Positions 1 through 14,789 of a stretch of DNA of 64,000 nt are shown piece by piece. The notes beneath the pieces were generated by a model. It ran no database searches, was not told where the DNA came from, and worked only from the letters and a program-made list of their open reading frames with translations. Each line of letters starts with the position of its first letter. Position 1 is the stretch's first letter. This DNA is from Diphasiastrum complanatum (Eukaryota > Streptophyta > Lycopodiopsida > Lycopodiales > Lycopodiaceae): NCBI GenBank assembly GCA_029204225.1, contig CM055105.1:17555353-17619352 (forward strand), read 5' to 3'. The position numbers and the translations under genes were made by a program.

Positions 1-1260
<1,260 letters not shown>

Positions 1261-1924
1261 ATGAAGATTAAAACCAATCAGTTGATTAGTAAGAAGGAGA
1301 ATAATCCAACAGATGATGGATTCTCAGAGTGCCATATATCTATCCCAGGATCCAGTCTTCCATTTGAAGACCAAACACATACCTTTGAAGTACCATCACA
1401 TTCGAGACCTGATCTCGAAGGGAGAGCTGAGTGTTGAATATATAAAATCAGAAGACATGATTATAGATTTGCTGACAAAGCCGCTGGACAAGCCATTGTT
1501 TATAAAGTACAGGAAAGCCATGGTTTTGGATGAGCAAAAAGGTTGCAATGTTCAAAAGGGAGTGTTGGAAATGGTAAACTCTTGCAACCATTCCCTAGCA
1601 TTCCTCGAGGCCGAAGTAGCCGAAGCCAAAGTGCCCAACATTTGCCCTTGCAACCAAAGCCCGAAGTGTTCGAAGTCGAAGTCAACAACGTCATCACATC
1701 GGAGTGGCCGACGAGGAATTATGCATAAAAATCCAAAGGCCGAAAAAACCAAACATCGAACAAGTCAAGTCAAGACTGCAGCTCGATGAGCGTGAGGGCA
1801 TTGTACTAGCACGCTCAGCTGCCAAAGCAATGTTATCAGAGGGTGGCTAATAGCATTAGACCTCTCTTGTAATTTGTTGTTACTATATCTTGTAATCTCA
1901 CCTGTTGAGATAAATATAGGATAG
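1261..1924 (+). mobile_element. Ty1/copia 3' remnant: RNase H tail and LTR start
   Basis: Plus-strand codons from 1313 give the C-terminal part of copia RNase H: 'DSQSAIYLSQDPVFHLKTKH', then 'YHHIRDLI' and 'DMIIDLLTKPLDKPLF'. A purine-rich AAAAGGGAG leads into TGTTGGAAATGG at 1562, taken as the start of the 3' LTR. The LTR end is not visible because another element's LTR begins at 1925. Integrase, RT and the 5' end are missing, so this is a truncated relic. Confidence 0.75.
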
Positions 1925-3000
1925 TGTGAAAATTCACACGTGTGGAAATGCCCTAATGTGTGAGAATGATCTCCTAAACAAAGCTTATGCACTTTAGATC
2001 AACACTAGATTGAAATCCAAGATCTATGTCAAAATCTAAGGCAAAGAGAAAAAGATAGATGCATAGATTGACAACCAAAGTGTTTTCACACATGGGAAAA
2101 GTACATCATAAAAACTCTAAGGCAAATTAATCTCTCCTCGGGTAGAGAGAGAATGGACCCATTTGCTCTCGGGTAGAGAAAAAAGGAAATACAAGCAACT
2201 TGATTACACTCAAGATGACTCAAAAACTCAATTAGATTATGATTGGTAAAGAGAGTACATATAAAACTCGTGGAGATCCATGCTTACATCCTATTGGACC
2301 CCTAATCCTAGCCCCTCTAATCCTATTGGATGAGTGATGCATCCATCTTGCAATTCTATTGGACCCTTCATATGGATTTCTCAATTGTGATTGGACCCTT
2401 TGACCTTTGCAACACTTTTACTTGATCATTTATCAAATTACATTTATACAAGTTTCACAAGCCTAATCACAAGCCTAACTATCTCGAGTTTGCATCATAA
2501 ACTACTTTTGGCCAAATTGTGGCTTTACTTTTGGAATTGGCCATTTTGCCATCTTTGCCAATTTTGGCCCTATCAAAGTCCTACACAAAGATGCTTGACA
2601 TAAAAAACTTAGCAGACCCCTAAAGCTATGATAGATAACTTTTTATAATTTTCACACTCCTAAAAAGATTTTTAATCTATAAAAGCATGGATCTTGGAAT
2701 CATTCGAAGATTAGATCTATGTTTTATGAAGGAACTCTTGAGTAGAGGCTTGTTGAGTAGATCGGCAATACAAGATGATCAATCGATATGCTCCAAATGG
2801 ATCTTTTCTCCAGTAAGCTTCTCTCTCACAAAGTGTTGTCCCACTTCTATGTCCTTGCTTCTTGCATGAAAAATTGGATTATTTGCAAGAGTTTGGGCCG
2901 AGATATTATCACAATGAATCAATGGTAGCTCCTCCTCTTTGATGCACTTTAGCTCCAAAAGAATCCTCTTGATCCATAGCACTTCTTTTGTTAATGTAGC
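1925..3000 (-). mobile_element. Ty1/copia 3' remnant: LTR plus RNase H fragment
   Basis: A 732-bp LTR (1925-2656) is bounded by a perfect 10-bp inverted repeat, TGTGAAAATT and AATTTTCACA. It is preceded on the minus strand by a purine tract (AGGAG), and RNase H codons lie from 2998 down to about 2700: 'KEEELPLIHCDNISAQTLAN', then 'IFHARSKDIEVGQHFVRE'. The element is cut at 3000 by the gypsy LTR that begins at 3001, and everything upstream of RNase H is lost. The 5' flank of the LTR at 1920-1924 is GATAG; no partner duplication was found. Confidence 0.75.
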
Positions 3001-5482
3001 TGTAAGGGAAGGTCCCTAAGATCCTGCTTACAAGACAATACACAATGGAAAACACATTATGGAGCAACCACCCAACCAAGTAGAAGCAACCAATCAACTC
3101 TAGAAGCTTCACCCCAAGCCAAGGAATAAGAAACATGAATGTAGAGTGAAATCCTGGCAATGAATCAATGATCACAATGAGGAGTAGGGTGAGTTTGGCC
3201 TCAATATATAGAGCCAAAAGCAACCTGGGCACATAGCCATGCATAGCCCTAAGCATGGACCAACTATTCATAGAATTGCTATCGATAACTCTACACATGC
3301 ATACATTGTCTCAAACCTTGTATAAACTCCATTTAGTATGTTTTGGGCCTCACAAAGATATTAGTTATTTTTGGGTCACATCTAGTATGACGTGGCATAA
3401 CTAACAGCTTGATTTCCTAGAGTACTGTGTATCCAAGACTAGGAGTATACTGAATCCTACTTACTGGTAATGGACATAACATTCTTCCCTCCTTAGACTA
3501 CTTCTATCCTTAGAAGCTTTCTAAACAGGAAAGAATAATAGAATTGGTTCTTTTAACTTTAAATATCAACCTAGAAAGTCATTATCCTTAGTCTAACTTT
3601 CACATCAAACAAGTACTCAAAGATAATCCTATTTTCCTAGTGATAATCTTTGCACTGGAGTACAACTTAGGTTTGAAAAAGTATGCTAAGCGATAAATTT
3701 CCCATCTGGGTTATATTCACCATAAGTTAGTAACATCACCTTCATGTGAAGCATTTACATGAAACACTCTGTGAAATAACCTAACTTAAGAAATTAAAGT
3801 TAGAGAAATAATAAAATAATTATAATTACAATCTGAAATTATCCACAACTCTGACAGATAATTCATAAGCTTATAAGTACAAACATCCTTAGAATCCAAA
3901 TTCTAAGGTATAAAAATTCAATCAATTAGAATCTCTAGGAGAATCATTAAGATGTAGAATGACTAAAACTCAACTCTGAGTATCCCATATACTCTTTTGA
4001 GTTAAATACTCCTGTTTTCTAGCACCAAATGCAAGAAAATAACATTCATTCATCTTAATAGACTTGTCTATCTCCTATGATAACTGGAGATCCAATTCAA
4101 ATGAAGAACTGTACTCAAGCATCTGCAGACCATAAACTGTAGCAGAATAACATCCACTAGATAAATTAAATTCTCCACAAATAAAATACTTATCTTGTGA
4201 AAATATTTGTGAGATCCATAGGTTCTCAAAATAAAATACTGGAGTAGAGAGATTTAGAACACTAATCTGAATTCATACTCAAATAATAGATCAAGACTTA
4301 ATCATCACACTTAAGAATCATCACCATTTCTTATAATCCTCTGACAATAATTACGTATCTATTTATGACCCGTCAATCATAAATATTTAGATTCATATGA
4401 TTTTTCAATCATAATTTTCTGGAATCAAAATCATACTTAATCATTTACAAGATGCTGGAGTATATGTTCCACATAACTCAGGAAAAGTAAGAGTCATTCC
4501 AAAATCTTTCCATTAAGAAAATATTGGATTTAGGAATACTTTCAAAACATGATTCTTTAACTGAAGTGCAAGATTCAAGTTCTATAAACAACTGGTAATT
4601 ACAGATTGAACGCATACCAAAATGACAATTATCTTCGACTACAAAAAACTTTAGATTACAATCTAGAATCACAACTAGATACCCAAAGTCCTGCTGAAAA
4701 TCAATTCAGTTATTATTTTTGGGTTCATTATGATTCATTATCCAATTGAGCGCCCTGGGATACAGTCACTGAGCTGAGTCTATTTCTTAATTAAAGAACA
4801 CTCTATCTCCCAAGAATACTGCAAATCCAATGCACATAATTTTAACTGATGAACCCAAATGATTCACTAATCATGCGTCTTACAAGCCATATAATTCAAA
4901 AACCATCAGTTCTTGGTGAATTCACATCACACTGATCATTTTACCAGTTAACTTCACTCTGGAGTAATCAATTACTCAATTTAATTGCCAGTGATTCAGA
5001 AATCTCAAATGTCTAGGTGAAGAACTAGTATAACACCACATTTAGATCCTTACTCAAATCATTTATAAGTTAATCCATAAATCTTCCATACAAAGATTTG
5101 TTAACTCTGCAAGTATCTATCAATACTATACTTGATCATATGCTTATGTTCACCGACTAGGTTAAGTGCACCAGATAACTTAGTAACTAGGATTACACAG
5201 TAGATTCATACCAGATTAATCGTGCACATATGAGAATAATCTCACTATGACCTAGTACATAAAGCATGGATCAACTATCCATAGAATTGTTATTAACTCT
5301 ACACATGCATACATTGTCTCAAACCTTGTCTAAACTCCATTTAGTGTCTTTTGGGCCTCACAAGGATATTGGTTACTTTCGGATCACATCCAGTATGACG
5401 TGGCATAACTAACAGCTTGATTTATTGGAGTACCGTGTATCCAAGACTAGGAGTATATTGAATCCTACTTACTGGCCATGGA
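3001..5482 (-). mobile_element. Degenerate Ty3/gypsy element with partial second LTR
   Basis: The left LTR runs 3001-3481 (481 bp), read on the minus strand as TGTTATGTCC...TTACA, preceded by the purine tract AAGGAGGGAAGAA. About 200 bp of it (3253-3470) recurs at 5265-5473 in the same orientation, marking a truncated 5' LTR. The internal 1.8 kb has no long frame, but the part next to the LTR aligns with the 3' end of gypsy pol in the element at 44136 and with 9650-9940. It is an old relative of the intron 4 gypsy element. The right LTR lacks its first bases and butts onto copia coding sequence near 5483. Confidence 0.7.
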
Positions 5483-8184
5483 CCTTCTCTCTTGTTGATC
5501 TTCGTAGCTCTCCCTGGCTAGATGATCCCGGAAAGTCATCCATGTCGCGGCTCTCCAACAATCTCTCAAACCACTTAGGGAGCTTCCTGTCAGGTGATCG
5601 GCTTCCTGGTGAAAATGTATCCCATGGTACATCCTTCTCCTTGCGTTTGTCACCTGCAACTTCAATCCTTCTTGCACCAAAAGTTTTGTCTCTACCTCTC
5701 CAACCTGTCTCTAGAGGTTGAGTAGTAGTTTCTTGAGATGTATCCTCATGTTCATCACTTGGAAGGTCAATGAATGGATCATCATCAGGAGGTATCCTCA
5801 CTATACCATCTTTCCCACTGGATGTGTCTATCTTCTCAGCATCCGCGTCTTCATACATCTTGGATTCATCAAAGATAACATCACGACTTACATGGATTTT
5901 GTTTTCCACTTGATCAAAACATCTATAGCCCTTCACACGATCATCATATCCTAGGAATATACACTTGATAGCTTTTACATCAAGTTTATGTCTCTCTTCC
6001 TTAGGAATGTGTACAAAGGCCTTACATCCAAAGATTCGCAAGTGGTTCACCTTTGGCTTCTTCTTCGTGAATGCTTCCTCAGGTGTTATCTTTGGTATGG
6101 CAATGGTAGGACTTCTATTTTGAAGATAGACTGTTGTACTGCATGCTTCTAACCAAAAATCTTTTGGTAGTTTCATCTCAGCTAGCATAGATCTGGCACT
6201 TTCCACAATCATACGATTCTTGCGCTCAGCTACACCACTGAGAGCAGGAGTATGAGCGTGCGTAAATTGTCTTTTAATCCCACATTGATCACAAAGATCA
6301 TTGAAGTCATTAGACTTGTACTCACCTCCACTATCTGATCTTAGGACTTTGATCTTCCAACTTGTCTGATTTTTGACCAATACTTTGAAGCTCTTGAAAT
6401 TGTCAAATGCATCCGATTTTTTCTTCAAGAAGCAGATCCACGTCTTACGTGACATATCATCAATAAAGGTCATGAAATAGAAGGCTTTACCTAAGGACAT
6501 GGTCCTCATAGGCCATCATAAATCTGTGTGGATCGAATCCAGGATGTTCTTTGCTCTTCCAACACCACCTTTATTGAACTTCTCTCGATGTTGCTTCCCA
6601 TATACACATGATTCGCACATCGACTTCAAGTGGTCTTCTATAGTAGGCAATCCTGTTACCATCTCCAATTTTCTCATCAAACTGAGGCTTCCTAAGTTCA
6701 AGTGACTGAGCCTCTTATGCCACAACTCAGTTTGTGATGGAATGGACGATACGAGTCCATGCTGCCCCTTGATTGTAGCATTCAACCTGTACAATTTTGT
6801 GTTGGGATCCCTTACTCCATCCGCAATAACTTTGAACTTTTGGTTCACATCCTTCACAAAGCAACGATCATGGGCAAATTCTACTTTCAACTTTTGATCA
6901 CTAATGACTCCAACCAAAAGTAGATTTTTCTTCAAACTTGGTACATAAAGTACCTCCCTGATCATCCTGCTTTTGCCATCAGGTAGTTGGATTGAAACGG
7001 TGCCTATCCCCTTGATCTTGCACACATCACCATTTGCTTGTGAAAGGGACGTTCCATTATCCAACACTTTCAAGCTACTGAACCAATTCTTGTTACCTGT
7101 CATGTGTCTTGTGGCTCCCAAGTCAATATACCACGCTTGATCATCTTGATTAGATGACAATGCATATATGAAGATTCTATAGTTTTCAATCTCACCCTCA
7201 TCGACAAGGTTACCTGCTTGTTTTGGTTTTTCCTTGCCTTGTTCTGCCAGGAATTTGCAACATTCACTCTTCCAATGGCCCTTTTTACCACAATGGAAGC
7301 ACTTGCCTTTCTTCTTGGTCTTACTAGAAGATCCCTCATCCTCCTGAGTCTTGGCAAATTGTTGTTTAGACTTCTTCTTGCCCTTGCCATTGCCTTGTTT
7401 CTGGCATGTCGCAAGTGTCTGATCGTCAGTATTTTGACGTCTAGCTTTCACCATTTCTCGCTGTTGCTCTTCCTGCATCAAGATTCCTATGAGCTCGTCA
7501 AAGGTTGGTAATCTTTCTCTTGATGCTATTCCACTCATAAACATCTGATAAGGTTCTGCAATGTCGCACAATGCATTGTGCACCAGCTCCACATCACGTA
7601 TGCGCTCACCAAGAGAATGCAGTTCATTTCTCATTGTCTTGATTCTGGTCATGTATGTCTGAATGTGCTCTCCTTGCTCCATTCGGGCACTATTCAGCTT
7701 TGACTTCAGAAACATGATTCTAGACAGATTTGACATTTCGAACTGCTCCTTTAGCACATCCCATGTCTATCTGGGTGTAACAACATCACAAATGTGGGTA
7801 ATGATGTGATCCTTCACTGACAAGTTAATGAAGGTCAAAGCTTTCCTCATCTGTTTTGTCGAACACTTTGATATCCGCTTCATTTGGCGGCCTTCTCTCA
7901 TCACTTGTGATGACTTCCCACACGTCTTTCTCCATCAGTATGTTTTTCTTTTTGAATTTCCACACTGCATTCTCGTCCAATTTGCTACTTTCACTCAAAT
8001 TGGACTCTCCATGTTTGTCATTGCAAAACTGCTTGAAACTTCTATTGTAGGCTAAAAGCAGTATGTCCAGGCCAACTGTAATGTTAGAAGCTAAAAATGA
8101 TGACCTGCACTTTTGCCTTACCAGGCCACTCGTCGCTTTTCCACCAATTTGAAAGCTAAATCGGCGTCGCCTTCTGAAATGCAC
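5483..8184 (-). pseudogene. copia gag-protease-integrase, broken
   Basis: Gag begins around 'ENAVWKFKKKNILMEKDVWE' (near 7980) and breaks near 7760 before resuming in another frame. Then come a CCHC knuckle 'CFHCGKKGHWKSEC', a protease site 'WYIDLGATRHMTG' in which the usual DSG is DLG, the integrase HHCC region ('LWHKRLSHLN...CESCVYGKQH'), 'DSIHTDL' followed by an in-frame TGA at 6516-6518 where 'CGPM' is expected, then 'TFIDDMSRKTW', 'RSDSGGEYKS' and 'GVAERKNR'. The sequence ends after the GKR-like linker before any RT. The broken protease site and stop mean it cannot make a working polyprotein. Confidence 0.85.
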
Positions 8185-9346
8185 TCAGTCGTCAACTCCC
8201 AACTACACGCCCAATGGAATGGTGAAATCACTTTTGGCACAATTTGAACACTTTCTCTGCTACAATCACTCTGTTTTGTTGTACCGTATTTGTAGGTACA
8301 GTCCGGGTGCCCTTCGTTTGGAGGTTATAGACTTTCGTTTGGGTCAAAATGGACAAAGGACCCAAAAATAGGGATTTTTCTTGTTTTTAAACTGTTTCTT
8401 CCTTTTGAAGAAATCTTGCCCTTCAAATCGAATTTAACCAGTCGGGCCCCTTCACTAGCTGTCAGAGTGAAGAATTTTAATGCAATTGAAGGCCATTTTG
8501 CCTTTCAGGCCACTTCATGGCCATTTCACATTAAATCCAATGGTTTTCCATGATCGGACGATCCACATCACTCTTGATCCGTGAAATCCCTACCATTGAT
8601 TTTATGTGGAGAAGATCTAATGGCTATGGACCATTTTGAGCATCAAGCTTCGCACTTGTAAGCACGGAATCCCTCCGGAGCGCTACACTGTCCGTCGCGT
8701 TGGGTGCGCGTGAGCTGCCTGCTCTCTCATGGCTTCCTCCTATCTTCTCTTCTCCTTCTTCTCTCCTTACCAGCTATGGTGGCCTCATTTGAATGCTTAT
8801 GGCTCCACGGATGAAGCGCGGCTGTCCACGACCACTTCAGATTTTCTAGAACTGATCAAGACGCCCTCCTCTGGATTCTCACAGCTTCCAAAACGATTTA
8901 GAATGGAGAGAAATTTCTGATTTTGTGCTCCCAAACCCTAGACCAGGGTTTTTCACACAAATCTATTCTTTGTTTTCTATTCACAGTGTTCTGATAGGCC
9001 TATCTTCTTCCTCTAAGGTCACCCTAATGTTGGAAAGCTGATGCTTCAATATGTTTGTCAAATGGTGTCTGATTGAATGCACACTAACTGCAAACACCAA
9101 GTAGCCTTCCTTCGGAATTTCACAATTCCGTTTGCTGAGGTTCTAATTCAGCCGACAACTCGTCTCTTAATCCTCACACAGTCTCAAGCTCACCAAGCTT
9201 CTATGTGCTAAACTCTCTGCACCAGTGCTTCTCCTTCCATCTTCAACCCGCCGTAAACCTTGAACTCTCATAAGATAGTTCTCCCGAAGCTCTCTTCAAT
9301 GGCGATGGTGTACTGTGTGTACACTCCCTGTATGGCTCTGATACCA
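5483..9346 (-). mobile_element. Truncated Ty1/copia: primer site, leader, gag, protease and integrase
   Basis: Reading leftward: primer-site complement GCTCTGATACCA at 9335-9346, a leader of over 1 kb with no convincing gene, then gag-protease-integrase from about 8184 to 5483. RT and RNase H are absent; the reading frame runs into the neighbouring gypsy LTR. No 5' LTR start is recognisable to the right of the primer site, so that side is also eroded. Confidence 0.8.
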
Positions 9347-9350
9347 ACTT

Positions 9351-10435
9351 AGAATTCTATATCTCCAGATTTATAGGAGACAGATTAATCTATTAAGATA
9401 TAAATGGTTGCTGAATTCTTGCATGTAATGCTAGAAATGGGGCTGATAACTCATTAGAGTAACTGCAGTACTCTGGTTTGAGTTTTGAGTTTTGTCTGAG
9501 ACTTGATGGATCTCATAGAGATTTTAGATGATTGAATTGCGGTATTTTAGAATATCTGGATACTAAGAATATTTGTACCAAGAAGTATTATTTTTTACAA
9601 TACATTGGAATGAAATTTCCTTAGCTTTTGGATTTGATTTCTGAAATAAGATAAGTCACCCAGTGTTTCTTGTAATTGGGATTACATGAAGGTGATAAAC
9701 TCTTCTTTTGGATAGGATCAACCCATTTGGAAAATTTATAGCTTACTGTATTCTTGAGAATTTGAATCAATATTCATGAGTAGAGGTAAGTGATTAAAAT
9801 ATGGTTGCATCTCTGAGTACTTATTTAGATGTAAAATCAGACTAAGAATTATGGTTCATGGGTAAGATTTGAAAGCTTAAGGAATAGTTTCATGTTTTCT
9901 TTTTTTCATTCCGAGGATAGAACTTGTTTAAGAGAGGAAGAATGTTACAGCCAGATTTGGTTAAGGACATGGAATAGTCCTAATATGGTAGACCGGCCCT
10001 CCAGTGTTCGAGTTTATTGGTCACGCCTAGATTTTATTTCACGTCGAGGCCTGTTGGTGACTAGTAAGCTTGAGAGGTCCCAGACACTCTAATTGAGACA
10101 TATGGAGTAGTGCATGTACGTGTGACTGATATAGGCAGGAGGTATGCATGAAGAGTTGTTACCTATTTATAGTTGACCTGCATGGGGATTGCATGTGGTC
10201 ATGCACAGGATCCTACTCTCTATATATTGAGATAGTGATTATTCTGTCGATGACTTTGGTCTAGGTTACCTGATGAGCTCTTCTCCTCTTGCTATCACGT
10301 GGCATGGCTTGGAGACTAGATCCAGGAGGATTCTCTAGGAGGGATCTAGGATTGGTTGGGTGGTTTTGCTCCACAGTCTCTCTTAATGTGTTTTCATATC
10401 CTCATCTTCGGGGTTTTTCCCTAGTGATCTTTACA
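9351..10435 (+). mobile_element. Gypsy 3' fragment with LTR
   Basis: A purine tract GAGAGGAAGAA leads into an LTR of about 493 bp starting TGTTACAGCC at 9943 and ending ...TCTTTACA at 10435. Directly after it is a weak primer-like TTGGTACCAC. The 600 bp before the LTR align by eye with the pol end of the intron 4 gypsy element ('CACCCAGTGTTTC', 'TTACATGAAGGTGA', 'ACCCATTTGG' all shared) but contain no open frame. The LTR tail (CCTCATCTT.GGGGTTTT.CCCTAGTG.TCTTTACA) recurs at 55321-55355. Confidence 0.65.
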
Positions 10436-10452
10436 TTGGTACCACTATAACG

Positions 10453-13100
10453 ATTGCCAAGTGAAGATCTTCAAGAATCCTGTCACATGCAAACCAAAAG
10501 GACACCTGTGGAGCATGAACCACCCAACCAATATGGAGAGGCTAGTCAATACCCTAACCAATCCACCCCCAAGCCACAGTGAAGAACACAAGAGAGGAGA
10601 GAAAAAATTGGCTCAAGAATCACAACTCAGAATAGGAGGATGGGCGAGTTTCCAATGGACTTATTCTCCTCAAGAGAGACAGAATATTTTCCCTAGGATC
10701 CCCATGCAACCTGTGTTGAATTCCTAGGAATCATTAGGATCCGGTATCCAATTGAGCTCTCTGGGATACAATCACTAATGTGTTAAGTCTATTCCTCAAT
10801 TGAGAAGTACTCATCCAAGAATTCCAGTATCCTATGTGCACAATTTCCTTGATGAATCTGAATGACTCATAAATTATGCGTCTTACAAGCAATACACAAA
10901 AACAAACAGTTTTCGGTGAATTCTCTTCACACTGTCCATTTTACCAATTAACTTCCACAAGAGTAAATTAACTACTCAAGTTAATTGCCCATGATTTAGA
11001 AATGTTAAATTTCTAGGTGTAACTCTTAATTGTACATGTACAACACCACATTTAGATCTTTATCCAAATCATTTTTAAGTTAATCTATATATCTATCAAA
11101 ATAGATTTGTTAACTCTGCAAGTCTCCGTTTTCACAATACTTGATCATATGTCTATGTTCATCAACTAGGTTAAGTGCACCAGATAACCTTAGTAACCAG
11201 GAATACATAGCGGATCCAAACAAGATTAATCGTGCACATATGAAAATAATCTCGCTATGACCCAGTACATAAACACATATGTTATTATCTGGCAGATTCC
11301 TCCAAAATCCACATATGTTACTCACATAGCTCATTGAGAATCTTGTAACTCAGCTATAGAAGATTCTTGAGTAAATAACATATCTGGGAAATCTCTGAAG
11401 TGAATAATTCCACATCACAAGTTTTCCAACCATCATAATTTAATCAGCAAAATTCCTTCAACCAATAAACTTACATCAAATCTTAGTGCACAAATCAAGA
11501 TTAGGCTAACTTATACAGACATCTTTGGACATAAGGTTAAGATTAAAGCTTTATTCCACTGATCCAATCCATAACTAAATGGTTCTTGGTAGCCACTCAG
11601 TGAACCTTAATTTAATCTTTACCACTACTTTCCATATTTATGAATTTCTCATAGCTCAAAACTACCATAACTACTCTAGTTCCAGATTATTCAAAACAAT
11701 CACTAGAGATTTTCTCTATTCCACTGGACAGTTCCACCATTGCACACAAACTGGATTCCACAAAGGAAATCTATGCAACTAGTTGATCCCATGAAAGTCT
11801 TATTCCTATCATTGTCTTCTCCCCCTTTTAATTTTTTTTCCATATTTTTTCGATCAAAAAGTTCCCAGGAGACACGTATAAGATATCAAAGATTTGAAGA
11901 AGTTAGTAATGAGCATCAAATACTATTATAATCCAGACTTTTTCCTCAAAATCATAAAATATCTCATCCCGAGTGATAGAAACATTACTCTCAATAATCA
12001 ACTATCAAATAGAAATAATCAATGGGTTCAGGAAGTCAAAATTCCACTCAATCAACTGAAACATCAATCAATTCTGAGCTATATTCACAAACTGAAATGG
12101 AAGTATGAATTCATACAACTTAAACAATCCTTCAGAACCTAGTTCTACACTGGAAGGAATTATATGAATCTCAATCAAATTGTCTCGTATTTAAGAATTC
12201 CTAAAAAGTAGAGGTTTAATTTAAAAGAGAAATAACTTTTAAGGGTTTCCAATTTGGAATTTATGAGATACCATTGAGAGATCCGGATCTATATCTCATA
12301 ACCTCTCCAAATACCCACACAAGTTCAACCAATGGTTTCAACTATTAGCATTACTATCAATACTAACCACTGGTCTACAGATCATTCTCACACAAGAATT
12401 TCCCTTTGAAATCACTGATGTCCCATACCAACAGTTTTCTCTCCAAGAAAGTTCTTTGCTTTTAGATCTGCTCAGCAGAAAATCAAAAAGATTATCTGAC
12501 CATCCTATACAAAAATATAGGATCTGATCTTCAACCATTTCCAAAAAAATACCTCCTACTAATTCTCCTTTTCCTTAAGTTTTTCAAAGTAGATGACAAT
12601 ATCATCTGAGAATACCACTAGGCATTGACACCGGTATGGACGAGAAATCTCGTTCATAAACGGTTGAAATAACCCAAGTGTATTCATCATAAACCAAAAG
12701 GAAAAATTCAATATAGCTGAAGTATATACCAATAGATATCCAGTATCTATATCCGAAATGGTACAAGGAATTCAATTCCTTCAAGAAGATCTATAAATGC
12801 ATTATCCAATAATCCAGAGATCTCAAAACTCCATCTGGATTTCCAATACCAGATATGCACATATCTATTCCACCAAGTACTGGAGTACCCCCATATTCGT
12901 TCCAAATGGATCACAATAATCCATTTACAAAATTGTGATCTAACAAGAATCTGCACATGGCTTTACCGTCACATAAACAACCCACCTGGTTGGTACTAAC
13001 TTTCACCGAATTCCTACCTTCAGAGAGTTCCAACTCTTAGGAATAAGGCTCTTACAGTACAAATGTGAACCAAGTGTCATTCTCGTTCCTTCACAATTTC
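10453..13100 (-). mobile_element. Degenerate gypsy element with LTR fragment and RT remnant
   Basis: 10453-10740 matches, in reverse, the second part of the LTR at 44774-45261, including 'GGTTGGGTGGTTCATGCTCC'. From 10741 rightward the sequence matches the internal region of the elements at 3482-5264 and 57060-57900. On the minus strand around 12589-12700 a decayed RT is visible: a PFGL-like stretch, 'FMNEI', and 'VVFSDDIVIYFEKL' (the FxDD catalytic block). Stops and frame changes abound. The right limit is approximate. Confidence 0.65.
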
Positions 13101-14099
13101 CATTAACAAATAGGGTCAACTCATGGTCCTATAGATAATTAAAAAATTCAATTTAATGAATTCAAAATAAATTCAAAAAACCGGTGCTATGCAATTTCTA
13201 TAGAGGGATTTTAACCAATCCAAATTACACAACACTAACACATTTACCTACTCATGTGTCTCATTTTCTTCCTCCCTTAGCTTTTTCAGCTGCCCATAAA
13301 ATTTTCCTAGCTAAGGCACCAAAAACTCCTTTGACACAAGTAAATGCTAGATTGTTACCTTTTTGACACACTAGCTTAAATATTACTTTGTTAAAGTTGC
13401 CTGAAATTAATGAAAAATCAATAAAATTTGGACCCGGGTATTCTTTACAATATTCGATACACTTTTTTAATCGAATATAGAGCTACCTCTCAAAAATTAC
13501 GACCTTATTCCATTTATTCAGTTTAACAAGTATCTGAAAAGCTTTAGAATTCTCAATCCTAAAGATCAAAATCTTTTAGGATAAGCCTATCGGTGCAACA
13601 CCGAAGTCAAAAAGGAAGAACCGAAAACTCCATTTAACTCAATCTACAGGGAGTACCCAAACTCCAGAGTTAAGTGGATGTATAGCACATTCCCAACTGT
13701 GTGTGTAGGGGAATTTCACCATTTGGAAAGCCATCATGGTAGATTTAAAAAACAAAAAACCCGGTTAATGGTCATGCAACATGCAATAGCTCCCCGGAGA
13801 AACCATGCATTTGCATGGAAACCATCGAGACTCATCCTAAAGATGAGGCCTCACATGAGCCACACAAAGCCCTAAGGGTTTCACCACCCACCACACACAC
13901 CTTTAGAGCCGTTTTTTCAAACAGCTACATCGCGATGGTGGCTCTGTTTTCACCAAGCTCCTTGCAACCGCTTCTCTACATGATCAACGTCCCCCCAAAC
14001 GCGTCCATCAGAGGGATAGATCAGTCGCAAAGTAAACAAGGAATTATCCAGTTCCCTCGCGGCTGCATGCATCCATAATCCAAATCTACATCTATTTTT

Positions 14100-14470
14100 C
14101 CAAAAAATAAAAAAGACTGTCTGACATCCTATATCCAATATAGGGTCCAAACTTCAACCATTTCCAGAAAAATACCTCCAACTATTGAGCTCTCCATTTC
14201 TTTAAGTTTTCATAGTAGACGACAATATCATCTAAGAATACAACTAACTATTGACCCCAGTATGGACGAAAAACTTCGTATATATATTCTTCCGGTTATC
14301 ATTCAACTTAAAAAATGATTTGGATAGGGATCTAAATGTGGTGTTATACTAATATAATTAAGATCTGCACCTAGACATTTAAGATTTCTAAATCATGAGC
14401 AATTAACTTGAGTAGTTGATTTACTCCTGTGGAAGTTAATTGGTAAAATGGACATATCAATAAATTATAG
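14100..14470. mobile_element. Two gypsy fragments in opposite orientation
   Basis: 14100-14290 repeats the RT remnant seen at 12480-12660 (same orientation, with 'GTAGACGACAATATCATCT'). Immediately after, 14310-14470 is the reverse of 10920-11060. The junction looks like a rearrangement within one family. The stretch 13100-14100 between the fragments holds no gene or repeat that I can name. Confidence 0.55.
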
Positions 14471-14789
14471 ATTAATAATTGGCCACATCCACATCAATAA
14501 TGACTTTCAACTATACAGACCCTAGAAGCTTGTGCATAGTTTCACTAAAACACGTTTTTTGGTACCGGACAATTCAACACCTTTATCATTTAACTACAAG
14601 ATTTTTAGAAAAAATTCATATACCCGCACAACATTGACATCTACATGTTTGAAGCCTTTTTCCCCAATCCTTCTGAATTCACACCTTCAACTGGCATTCT
14701 TTGGCCTCCCATGATCCTTAACAATATTTTATGTTTTTTAACGCATCATATTCCAATTGTTGCAAATGTTGTACTTCCTTGAGGCTGCT

